DNA of 21,056 nt from Sediminibacterium sp. GTDB taxonomy: Bacteria > Bacteroidota > Bacteroidia > Chitinophagales > Chitinophagaceae. Below are positions 6,882-13,792 of the stretch, one piece after another. Both the position numbers and the translations under genes were made by a program. The notes below the pieces were generated by a model that saw nothing but the letters and a program-made list of their open reading frames with translations, ran no database searches and was not told where the DNA came from. The stretch is from NCBI GenBank assembly GCA_017987615.1, contig JAGNTI010000006.1, positions 1-21,056 of the forward strand, read 5' to 3'. Within the stretch, counting starts at the first letter, position 1, and every line of letters begins with the position of its first letter.

Positions 6882-8807
6882 ATGTCTGCCTTTAACCAAA
6901 ACCGAAGTAGAATTGTACAACTTATTTTTATAGGTGCTTTTGTTTTAATTACCCTTCAGCTCATTAACCTTCAGGTATTTTCAACAAAATACAAAATGGC
7001 TGCAGATAACAATGCCTTTTATCGAAAAGTGATTTATCCAGACAGGGGTATCATTTTTGATAGAAAAAAAAGAGCCATTCTTGAAAATACCATCAGTTAC
7101 GATTTGGTAGTAATACCTGCAGAGTCTAAAGGAACCGATACCCTTGCACTTTGTGCCTTATTAAATATAGATACCGCTACTTATAAAAAAAGAATGCGCG
7201 ATTTAATATTTAAAAACGGCGCTGTTAAGCCAAGTGTATTTGAACCCCTACTCACCACCGAAAATTTTGCGCGCCTCAACGAAAACATGTACCGCTTTCC
7301 TGGCTTTACGCTCAGTGAAAGATCGGTGCGTTCGTATCCATACGATTGCGGCGCAGCAGTGCTTGGTTACACAGCAGAAGTAGACACCGGTTTTTTGCGC
7401 AGACATAAAGATGAAGGTTACGAAATGGGTGATTACTTTGGTACCACAGGACTTGAAAATAGTTACGAAAAAGTGCTGATGGGTCAGCGCGGTATCAAGC
7501 GTTTTATTAGAGACAATAAAGGAAGAATTCAGGGCCCTTGGGAAAAAGGAGAATTTGATACAGCCGCTATTGCCGGTAGAAATTTATACTCGAGCATCGA
7601 TGTAGAACTCCAAAAGCTTGGCGAAAAGCTGATGGAAAATAAAGTGGGTAGTATTGTTGCAATTGATCCAAAAACAGGCGGCATTTTATGTATGGTTAGC
7701 GCCCCTACCTATAACCCCAATTACCTAACGGGCAACCAAAGAAAAAAGCATTTGGTTGACATGATGTACTTTGATCCTAGAAAACCATTACTCAACAGAA
7801 CCGTTAGTACCACTTACTCTCCGGGCTCTACCTTTAAAACACTGGTAGGTATTATTGGCATGGCCGAAGGTGTGATTGATGATCAAATGACGGTTACTTG
7901 TGGTGGCAGTTATTTAGGTTGCGGCCGAAGAATGGGATGTCATGCTGCAGGCACATTTACATTAAAGCCCGCTATTTCAAAATCTTGTAATAGTTATTTT
8001 GCTGTAGCCTTTCGTAGAATATTAGACAATGCAAAGGTTAATAATAGAGATATAACCCTTGGCCTCTTTAACGAATACGCCTATTCATTTGGGCTTGGGA
8101 AAAAATTAGGTGTAGATCTTCCTTCAGAAAGAATGGGCAACATCCCTACCGCCAAATATTACCAGAAAATATTTGGTAAAAATTGGCAGGCATGTAATAT
8201 TATTTCTAACTCCATTGGACAAGGAGAAATTACAACAACCCTCACTCAACTTGCCAATGTAATGGCCATCATTGCCAATAAAGGTTGGTACTATTTACCA
8301 CACTTAATTGATTCTGTAGAAGGCGGTGATGACTATGAAATGCTTGCCCGCTTTAAAGTAAAACAGAGAACAAAAAATATTGCTGAAAGTATTTTTGAAG
8401 AAGTACATGAAGGCATGCAAGGCACGATGGAATTTGGTACGGGTGCTTATGCAAAAGTTCCGGGCATCAATGTATGTGGTAAAACCGGAACCGTAGAAAA
8501 TGCTTATAGAGGTGAATCTTTAAAAGACCATGCATTTTTTGGCGCTTTTGCACCTCGTGAAAATCCGCGCATTGCCATTGCCGTAATGTGCGAAAATGCA
8601 GGTTATGGTGCTACTTCAGCTGCACCTATAGCAAGTTTACTCATCGAAAAATATTTGAGGGACTCCATTGCAGGACCCGAGCGTAAAGCTAAAATTGAGC
8701 AGCTATCCAATATGAATTTAATCCCTCCTCAAATGAAGCGATTAATGAAACCAGAACCAAATACGATCAAAAAAGAGAACATCAAAAAAGCAATTGCCAA
8801 AAACTAG
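6882..8807 (+). CDS. mrdA: Penicillin-binding protein 2 (elongation transpeptidase)
   Basis: PBP2 is the class B transpeptidase that crosslinks peptidoglycan made by RodA during elongation. The 641-residue product has a short cytoplasmic N-terminus and one membrane helix (about 11-31). The dimerisation region contains YPDRGIIFDRKKRAILEN (52-69) and YFGTTGLENSYEKVLMG (185-201). The transpeptidase domain has all three active-site motifs: SxxK as STFK (S316-K319), SxN as SCN (S368-N370) and KTG at 534-536. A Cys/His-rich loop after the nucleophile (C340, C347, C353, H354), with C369 inside the SxN motif, recalls the zinc site described in E. coli PBP2; metal binding here is inference. It is followed after 11 bases by rodA, its usual partner. 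Confidence 0.96.
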   Translation: MSAFNQNRSRIVQLIFIGAFVLITLQLINLQVFSTKYKMAADNNAFYRKVIYPDRGIIFDRKKRAILENTISYDLVVIPAESKGTDTLALCALLNIDTATYKKRMRDLIFKNGAVKPSVFEPLLTTENFARLNENMYRFPGFTLSERSVRSYPYDCGAAVLGYTAEVDTGFLRRHKDEGYEMGDYFGTTGLENSYEKVLMGQRGIKRFIRDNKGRIQGPWEKGEFDTAAIAGRNLYSSIDVELQKLGEKLMENKVGSIVAIDPKTGGILCMVSAPTYNPNYLTGNQRKKHLVDMMYFDPRKPLLNRTVSTTYSPGSTFKTLVGIIGMAEGVIDDQMTVTCGGSYLGCGRRMGCHAAGTFTLKPAISKSCNSYFAVAFRRILDNAKVNNRDITLGLFNEYAYSFGLGKKLGVDLPSERMGNIPTAKYYQKIFGKNWQACNIISNSIGQGEITTTLTQLANVMAIIANKGWYYLPHLIDSVEGGDDYEMLARFKVKQRTKNIAESIFEEVHEGMQGTMEFGTGAYAKVPGINVCGKTGTVENAYRGESLKDHAFFGAFAPRENPRIAIAVMCENAGYGATSAAPIASLLIEKYLRDSIAGPERKAKIEQLSNMNLIPPQMKRLMKPEPNTIKKENIKKAIAKN

Positions 8808-8818
8808 CCAAGTACAAA

Positions 8819-10168
8819 ATGAATAGAAGAAATAACAATTTAGCTGCAGAAGGCATTGATTATACCGTCATTTGGCTTTATGGCATTTTAGTATCCATTG
8901 GTGTATTGTGTATTTTCATGGTTGAATATAAAGCGGGTTCTAATTGGCTTTCCACTTTTTTAGGTGGTAAAGCCAACTATAGTAAGCAACTTATATTTGG
9001 TGGCGTTTGTGCACTGGTTGCTACCTTTATTTTACTTACCGACAGTAAAATATTTACTGCTTTTGCAAATCTCTCTTATTTACTTGGCATCTTACTCATG
9101 CTTGCCACATTTGTGCTCGGAAAAAATATCAATGGGTCTAGATCTTGGATCCCGCTTGTTGGTGGTTTTAATTTGCAGCCTGCCGAACTTTGTAAAATAT
9201 TTACATCCCTTGCAATCGCTAAATTCATATCCCGTCAGGAAGTTGATTTTTCGAATTTGAAATCACAATTAATTGCAGGCGTGATTGCACTAACGCCAGC
9301 TGCGCTCTCTATTTTACAACACGAACTTGGGCTCGCACTTGTATACCTTAGTTTGTTAATAGCAATGTTCCGTGAAGGGCTTCCTGCACAGTTTTTAATT
9401 ATTGGATCTTGCTTTGGCATACTGGCACTCGCAACACTCATTGTAGAAAGAGACGCACTCTCCATTACCCTTACCATTTTAGCAGGCCTTATTATTTTTT
9501 TAGCCTACAGACAAGTTAGAAAAAAACAAAGACTCATTACCATTACTGCTATTTTATCCATTTGGATTTTATGTGTGGGCGTGCAGCGTTATGTGGTACC
9601 CTATATTTTTAACAACGTATTAGAATGTTACCAAAGCACCAGAATTTATAGCATGGTGGGTAAGGATTATGATTGCAGTTTAAATAAAAAATCCAACGAA
9701 AAAGTTACAGGAAAGGCAGCTAGAAAACCTGATGATTACAATGTAAGACAAAGTAAAATTGCGATTGGATCAGGTGGTTTTTTTGGAAGAGGCTTTTTAA
9801 AAGGTACGCAAACCAGAGGAAAATATGTGCCGGAACAAGACACCGATTTTATTTTTACTTCGCTTGGAGAAGCCTTTGGCTTTGTAGGTTGTGCCATTTT
9901 TTTAGGGCTCTACCTGTATTTCTTATTTCGTATTGTCAGAATCGCAGAAAGACAACGAAGTACATTTAGCAGGGTATATGCTTACTGTGTTGCTAGTATT
10001 TTGTTTTTCCATATCGCCGTAAACGTAAGTATGACAATTGGTCTTTTCCCAATTGTGGGCATTACACTTCCGCTCATTAGTTACGGAGGATCTTCATTAC
10101 TTACATTTACCGTTTTAATTTTTATCATGCTCAGACTTGACGCCGATAGACAAATGGTGCTGCGTTAG
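8819..10168 (+). CDS. rodA: SEDS-family peptidoglycan glycosyltransferase RodA
   Basis: RodA polymerises lipid II into glycan strands with PBP2. The 449-residue product is polytopic. SEDS landmarks are present: GSRSWIPLVGGFNLQPAEL (106-124), HELGLALV (168-175), QSKIAIGSGGFFGRGFLKGT (311-330), PEQDTDFIFTSLGEAFGF (338-355) with the conserved periplasmic Asp (D343), and GITLPLISYGGSSLLTF (414-430). It is longer than typical RodA (about 370-420 residues), partly because of a polar, lysine-rich insertion at about 281-305, between the STRIYSM segment and the DDYNVRQSK segment. Cysteines at 270 and 286 flank the start of that loop. It follows mrdA by 11 bases and precedes the MBL gene by 16. Confidence 0.96.
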   Translation: MNRRNNNLAAEGIDYTVIWLYGILVSIGVLCIFMVEYKAGSNWLSTFLGGKANYSKQLIFGGVCALVATFILLTDSKIFTAFANLSYLLGILLMLATFVLGKNINGSRSWIPLVGGFNLQPAELCKIFTSLAIAKFISRQEVDFSNLKSQLIAGVIALTPAALSILQHELGLALVYLSLLIAMFREGLPAQFLIIGSCFGILALATLIVERDALSITLTILAGLIIFLAYRQVRKKQRLITITAILSIWILCVGVQRYVVPYIFNNVLECYQSTRIYSMVGKDYDCSLNKKSNEKVTGKAARKPDDYNVRQSKIAIGSGGFFGRGFLKGTQTRGKYVPEQDTDFIFTSLGEAFGFVGCAIFLGLYLYFLFRIVRIAERQRSTFSRVYAYCVASILFFHIAVNVSMTIGLFPIVGITLPLISYGGSSLLTFTVLIFIMLRLDADRQMVLR

Positions 10169-10184
10169 TTCAATTTTATATTTC

Positions 10185-10934
10185 ATGCAAATCATACCAT
10201 TATCCGAAGGCAGTTTTACTATTGATCAATCAAAGGTATTCGTACCCTTTGATACAAACACCGAAGCCCTTCAAAGTAGACCTACCGGCAGTATACTAGT
10301 AGAAATTCAACCCTTTGTTGTAATCACTAGTAAGGATGTTATTTTAATTGACACAGGGCTTGGATATACGGGCACTGATGGATCCTTACAAATTCATGAA
10401 AACTTAGAAAAAGCAGGTATCAAGCCCGCTTCTATTACCAAAGTACTCATGAGTCATTTACACAAAGACCATGCAGGTGGTACCACATTTAGTAATATTG
10501 ACCATACAGCTAGGTATATTAGTTTCCCCTACGCTACCTACTACATACAAAAAAGAGAATTTGACTATGCAACTGGCGTAGGCTCTGCCTCTTATATTCC
10601 AGAAGATATTTTACCGCTTCAAGAATTTAGTAAAGTAGTATGGCTTGATAGTGACGAAGGTGAAATTGAGGGCGGTATCAAATACCAAGTAACAGGGGCG
10701 CACTCCAAATTCCATCAGGTATTTTGGATTACCGAAAATAACGAAACCGTATTTTTTGGAGGAGACGATGCCCCGCAATTGCAACAAATGAAAAGCAAAT
10801 TTGTAGCCAAGTACGATTTTGATGGTAAAAAATGTATGGAGCTAAGACAAGCATGGCTAGAAAAAGCAAAACAAGAAGGTTGGACCTTCTTGTTTTATCA
10901 TGATATTACTACGCCCGTATGGGCTACTCGTTAA
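10185..10934 (+). CDS. Metallo-beta-lactamase-fold hydrolase
   Basis: This is a predicted cytoplasmic metal-dependent hydrolase of the MBL superfamily with unknown substrate. From the ATG at 10185 it has 249 residues; an in-frame ATG at 10137 lies within rodA and would add 16 unrelated residues. The metal-binding motif HLHKDH is at 91-96 after the buried strand DVILIDTGLG (51-60). Further candidate ligands are H173 (GAHS), D194 or D195 (GGDD) and H239 (FYHD), the order expected for a two-metal site. No signal peptide is visible. It follows rodA by 16 bases, so it probably shares the elongation transcript. Its stop overlaps that of the opposing sigma-operon gene, and a hairpin terminator lies within its last codons. 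Quorum-quenching lactonases share this fold, but nothing here shows that activity. Confidence 0.88.
   Translation: MQIIPLSEGSFTIDQSKVFVPFDTNTEALQSRPTGSILVEIQPFVVITSKDVILIDTGLGYTGTDGSLQIHENLEKAGIKPASITKVLMSHLHKDHAGGTTFSNIDHTARYISFPYATYYIQKREFDYATGVGSASYIPEDILPLQEFSKVVWLDSDEGEIEGGIKYQVTGAHSKFHQVFWITENNETVFFGGDDAPQLQQMKSKFVAKYDFDGKKCMELRQAWLEKAKQEGWTFLFYHDITTPVWATR
10868..10896 (-). terminator. Intrinsic terminator of the sigma-factor operon, embedded in the MBL-fold gene
   Basis: AAAACAAGAAGGT (10868-10880) and ACCTTCTTGTTTT (10884-10896) are a perfect 13-bp inverted repeat with a 3-base loop. Read on the minus strand, the stem ends in TTGTTTT and continues GCTTTTT, a good U-tract, 35 bases after the stop of the LTXXQ-like gene. 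Read on the plus strand, the hairpin also ends in TTTT but lies 36 bases before the MBL stop codon, where translating ribosomes would tend to keep it open. The minus-strand assignment is therefore preferred; bidirectional action is possible. Confidence 0.75.
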
Positions 10935-11446
10935 ATGGTTGGTTCTTGACCTGGCGGTGGTGGAGGCGGAGGCGTTCCTCCTTTTCTATTTTTACCACCT
11001 TTTTTCATGCCTTCTTTACCATCCCTTGGGCCTTGACCTTCTCTTCTGTTTTGTAACTCTTCTCTTATCATGCCCATAAATGCACGATCTGCGGTTAAGG
11101 CTTTATTGACACGTTCGTCAGAACCCAATGCTTTTTTGAAATCGTTTTTGTACTTCTTTTTTATGTTTAATGCCGCTTCTTCAAAAGCCAATACATCTTC
11201 TTTATTGTCTTTGCGCACTTTTTTTAAATCTTCAAAGTAAGCGTTATACGCAGGCCAAAATTTTTGCGCTTCTTCAATTGTCAAATTCAAATGTCTGGTA
11301 ATAAAAGCAACTTTTAAAGCCTCTACATTTTCTTTGCTCGGCTTTGGTCCTTTACCGCGGGGTCCCGCCGGTCTTTCTGGTGGCTGTGCCATAGTGATAC
11401 CCACAACAAGAAAAGAAAGAAGGAATGATAAAATGATCTTTTTCAT
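10931..11446 (-). CDS. Secreted LTXXQ/Spy-like protein of an ECF sigma operon
   Basis: This 171-residue protein has a clear signal peptide (MKKIILSFLLSFLVVGITMA, cleavage likely before Q21), so it is periplasmic or secreted. The mature part is helical and highly charged. Residues 53-71, LNLTIEEAQKFWPAYNAYF, match the LTXXQ-like helix seen in CpxP/Spy relatives and in Bacteroidota proteins often annotated as sensors of ECF-type sigma factors. The tail (about 135-171) is rich in Gly, Lys and Arg and carries seven consecutive prolines (159-165), probably disordered. It is the third gene after the sigma factor and the membrane protein. A sensing or chaperone role is inferred from family and context. 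Its stop codon overlaps the opposing MBL-fold stop by two bases. Confidence 0.82.
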   Translation of the reverse strand: MKKIILSFLLSFLVVGITMAQPPERPAGPRGKGPKPSKENVEALKVAFITRHLNLTIEEAQKFWPAYNAYFEDLKKVRKDNKEDVLAFEEAALNIKKKYKNDFKKALGSDERVNKALTADRAFMGMIREELQNRREGQGPRDGKEGMKKGGKNRKGGTPPPPPPPGQEPTI

Positions 11447-11468
11447 AATTGTTATTTTAATTTTTTAA

Positions 11469-12008
11469 TTAATTGCTTGACTCGATATATTCTAAGAGTT
11501 CCTCATCAGAACTTTGTTCAATGAATGAGGTACTGGTTTCCAAATCATATTCCGGAACAGAAATGTCGGCTGTTGAAATTAAATTTTCATGCACGTCCAT
11601 ATAAGATAAAAGTGTAGAGTCACTAATCGTTTGTAATATCTCTGTTTGATCTACATTCATATATGCAGCATAATCAATTTTTTGAGACTTGTTATTAAAC
11701 ATAAATGCGCCAACCGCTACAACACCTATAAACACAGCTGCTACAGCCCATTTTGCAAAATGATATATTGGTGTTTTTTGTTTTGCTGCAGGCTTTTGAT
11801 ACACATTTGTTTTAGGAATGGTATTTAATAAGGGTGCAACGCTTTCTAACTCCGTGTAAACCGCTTCTTTTTCTATAGCTGCTCTAACAATACCATGCAG
11901 CTCGTCAAAATATTGAGCAGGAACTTGATAAGGCATGTTAGCATCTAATGTTTGCCAAAATGGGCTTATGGTTTCTAATTCGTTTTGTATGTCAATGTTT
12001 TTGTGCAT
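11469..12008 (-). CDS. Single-pass membrane protein, putative anti-sigma or sigma-partner
   Basis: I do not recognise a named family with certainty. The 179-residue protein has an N-terminal soluble region (1-80), one membrane helix (about 84-104) and an acidic C-terminal part (105-179). Context argues for an anti-sigma-like role: it lies directly after an ECF sigma gene, the N-terminus would be cytoplasmic with a single helix following, and a secreted sensor-like gene comes next. The cytoplasmic part holds two related segments, 10-31 (ELETISP...PYQVPA) and 53-74 (ELESVAP...VYQKPA), with nine identities over 22 positions. The first continues into PAQYFDEL, a motif common in Bacteroidota proteins beside ECF sigma genes. 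The C-terminal region also has paired LLSYMD and LLEYIE segments. No HxxxCxxC zinc anti-sigma motif is present. Confidence 0.7.
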   Translation of the reverse strand: MHKNIDIQNELETISPFWQTLDANMPYQVPAQYFDELHGIVRAAIEKEAVYTELESVAPLLNTIPKTNVYQKPAAKQKTPIYHFAKWAVAAVFIGVVAVGAFMFNNKSQKIDYAAYMNVDQTEILQTISDSTLLSYMDVHENLISTADISVPEYDLETSTSFIEQSSDEELLEYIESSN

Positions 12009-12042
12009 CGCTAAATAATAGACCTTAGATCTACAAAAGGGT

Positions 12043-12594
12043 TTAATTGTTTTTAATTATTTCTTCAATTTTTTTTGCAGCGAGATGATAACTCGCTTTT
12101 AATGCGCCTTCAGATGTTTCTAATAATTCACTCATTTGATGGTATGGCATTTCATCATAGTATCTTAAATTAAATACCAGTTGTTGTTTTTCTGGAAGGC
12201 TTTTTATCGCTAACTGCAATTTCCAAATGAGTTGATTTTCATTAAAGCTTGTATCTGCTTTTATTTTATCTTGAAATCCATCCGCACCCTGATCTAATGA
12301 AACCGTAGCTCTCTTTTTTTGCTTTTCAATAAATGTGAGAGTTTCGTTGGTAGCAATGCGGTACATCCAAGTAAAGAGTTTGCTATCCTCTCTAAAGTTT
12401 TCTAGCCCGTTCCAAATTTTAATAAGTACCTGCTGTAATACATCATTGGTGTCTTCATGGTCTATAAGCATACGTCTAATATGCCAATACAGCTTCTCTT
12501 GGTATTTTTTTACAATACCGGTGTAGCCCTTTTCTTTGGTAGAAGGGTTTTGAAACTGAGCGAGCAAACTTGTGTCATCTAGGTGCAATGCCAT
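12043..12594 (-). CDS. ECF-type RNA polymerase sigma factor
   Basis: This 183-residue protein has only sigma regions 2 and 4, the ECF layout. Region 2 spans about 25-95, with a DTNDVLQQVLIKIW core-binding helix (48-61) and LFTWMYRIATNETL (73-86) for -10 recognition and melting. Region 4 spans about 124-178, with LPEKQQLVFNLRYYDEMPY (133-151) and a helix-turn-helix SELLETSEGALKASYHLAAK (155-174). It leads a three-gene minus-strand unit with the membrane protein and the LTXXQ-like protein. The upstream gap of 53 bases after the glycosylase holds a direct repeat of GTCCAA and a -7-like TACCTTTA (12606-12599) only four bases from the ATG, so autoregulation is possible but unproven. Confidence 0.93.
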   Translation of the reverse strand: MALHLDDTSLLAQFQNPSTKEKGYTGIVKKYQEKLYWHIRRMLIDHEDTNDVLQQVLIKIWNGLENFREDSKLFTWMYRIATNETLTFIEKQKKRATVSLDQGADGFQDKIKADTSFNENQLIWKLQLAIKSLPEKQQLVFNLRYYDEMPYHQMSELLETSEGALKASYHLAAKKIEEIIKNN

Positions 12595-12611
12595 AGTATA
12601 AAGGTAAATAC

Positions 12612-12630
12612 TTGGACTGCTGTATTGGAC
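12612..12630 (-). repeat. GTCCAA direct repeat upstream of the sigma gene
   Basis: On the minus strand GTCCAA occurs at 12630-12625 and 12617-12612, separated by seven bases, so the period is 13 bp. The pair lies 18-36 bases upstream of the sigma-factor ATG. It could be an autoregulatory site for the ECF sigma factor or a regulator, but two hexamers are weak evidence. Confidence 0.3.
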
Positions 12631-12647
12631 AAAAGTTTAATGCACCG

Positions 12648-13244
12648 CTATTTATCGTCTTTCCAGCGCCATAGGTGAAGGCATGCATAAGTTCTGTAAG
12701 GACTCCAGGCTTTCGACCTTTCTAACATATCGATTTTTAGCTGCTTTTTATGGGTAGGATCTAAATTATAAAGCTTTGTCATGGCCTGTTGAATACCCAA
12801 ATCGTCCACTGCAAAAACATCTTCCCTGCCAAGTGAAAACATTAGAAGCATTTCTACCGTCCATTTGCCAACGCCTTTTATTTGAGTAAGGAGTTCAACT
12901 ATGGCTTCATTGGAAAGTTCTTGTATTTTTTTATCCGTGATTTTATGTTCAAGGCAAAAATTTGCCACTGCGTAGATGTAATTGATTTTCGCATAACTGA
13001 TACCAATGCCTCTTAAGGTCTCTTCGGGCGTATCCAATACTTTTTGAAGCGTTGGCTTTTTAGCCGGATATAAGGCTACAAAACGGTCAAATATAATGGC
13101 TGCAACTTTAGTACTCAATTGCTGGCTAATAATACTTGCCATAAGCCTCAAAGGGATGTTTTTTTGTAATGAAAGCGCATGGCTATCCTTTTTTAGAATG
13201 CCTGCTAAAACCTTGTCTTTGCTTAAGTGTTTTTTATAGCTCAT
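12648..13244 (-). CDS. HhH-GPD DNA glycosylase (AlkA-like 3-methyladenine glycosylase)
   Basis: This is a cytoplasmic base-excision-repair enzyme that removes alkylated bases such as 3-methyladenine. The 198-residue protein is the short form, lacking the N-terminal domain of E. coli AlkA. Key parts are the segment MASIISQQLSTKVA (35-48), the helix-hairpin-helix IKGVGKWTVEMLLMF (122-136), and the catalytic aspartate in VDDLGIQ, most likely D148 by analogy with AlkA D238. No FeS-cluster cysteines are present at the C-terminus, which argues against endonuclease III or MutY. It is upstream of the sigma gene on the same strand with a 53-base gap. On the minus strand a TTTG (13279-13276) lies 19 bases before an imperfect -7, TAACTTGC (13256-13249). 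Confidence 0.9.
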   Translation of the reverse strand: MSYKKHLSKDKVLAGILKKDSHALSLQKNIPLRLMASIISQQLSTKVAAIIFDRFVALYPAKKPTLQKVLDTPEETLRGIGISYAKINYIYAVANFCLEHKITDKKIQELSNEAIVELLTQIKGVGKWTVEMLLMFSLGREDVFAVDDLGIQQAMTKLYNLDPTHKKQLKIDMLERSKAWSPYRTYACLHLWRWKDDK

Positions 13245-13320
13245 AGGAGCAAGTTACAACCCCTAAATTATCTTACAAAACCAATAAGAAGTAGTAGCTT
13301 AGTGTAAAATTTAAAGCACC

Positions 13321-13770
13321 ATGCTTTCCCGCTTTTTTTCCCTGTTTTTACTTGCCTTTCTTTTTTCAAGTCAAACATTTGGACAAACTAAGACACCCGC
13401 AAATCTATCAGATGAAACTGCCATCAGAGCTTTACTTGCAGCGCAAACCAAGGCTTGGAATAACGGCGATTTAGTAAATTTTATGGAGGGTTACATCCCT
13501 TCAGATTCCTTACTCTTTGTTGGCAAATCGGGTCCTACGTATGGGTTTAATAATACACTCAACAATTATAAAAAAGGCTACCCTGATACGGCAGCAATGG
13601 GCAAGCTTACTTTTACCTTGCTTTCTTTATCGCCCATCGAAAAAAAGCATTACCGTGTTTTAGGAAAATGGGAATTGAAAAGAAGCAAAGGCGATGTAAG
13701 TGGCTATTTTACATTATTATTTGAAAAAATAAAAGGCAAATGGTTTGTAATACAAGACCATAGCAGTTAA
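13321..13770 (+). CDS. Secreted DUF4440/NTF2-like (SnoaL-fold) protein
   Basis: The 149-residue protein begins with a signal peptide (MLSRFFSLFLLAFLFSSQTFG, cleavage near residue 21). The rest fits a single cone-shaped NTF2-like domain of the DUF4440 type: an N-terminal helix ETAIRALLAAQTKAWNNGD (32-50), the segment FMEGYIPSDSLLFVG with a following glycine, and final strands ending GKWFVIQDHSS. Family members often act as small dimeric domains, but no catalytic function can be assigned here. It is 22 bases upstream of the SPFH gene on the same strand, so the two may be cotranscribed. Confidence 0.78.
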   Translation: MLSRFFSLFLLAFLFSSQTFGQTKTPANLSDETAIRALLAAQTKAWNNGDLVNFMEGYIPSDSLLFVGKSGPTYGFNNTLNNYKKGYPDTAAMGKLTFTLLSLSPIEKKHYRVLGKWELKRSKGDVSGYFTLLFEKIKGKWFVIQDHSS

Positions 13771-13792
13771 ATAAAAAAATAAAAATTACAAC

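Noticed and set aside
10137..10184. MBL-fold gene starting inside rodA
   Set aside because: The in-frame ATG there overlaps rodA and encodes residues unrelated to the fold; the ATG at 10185 gives a sensible start.
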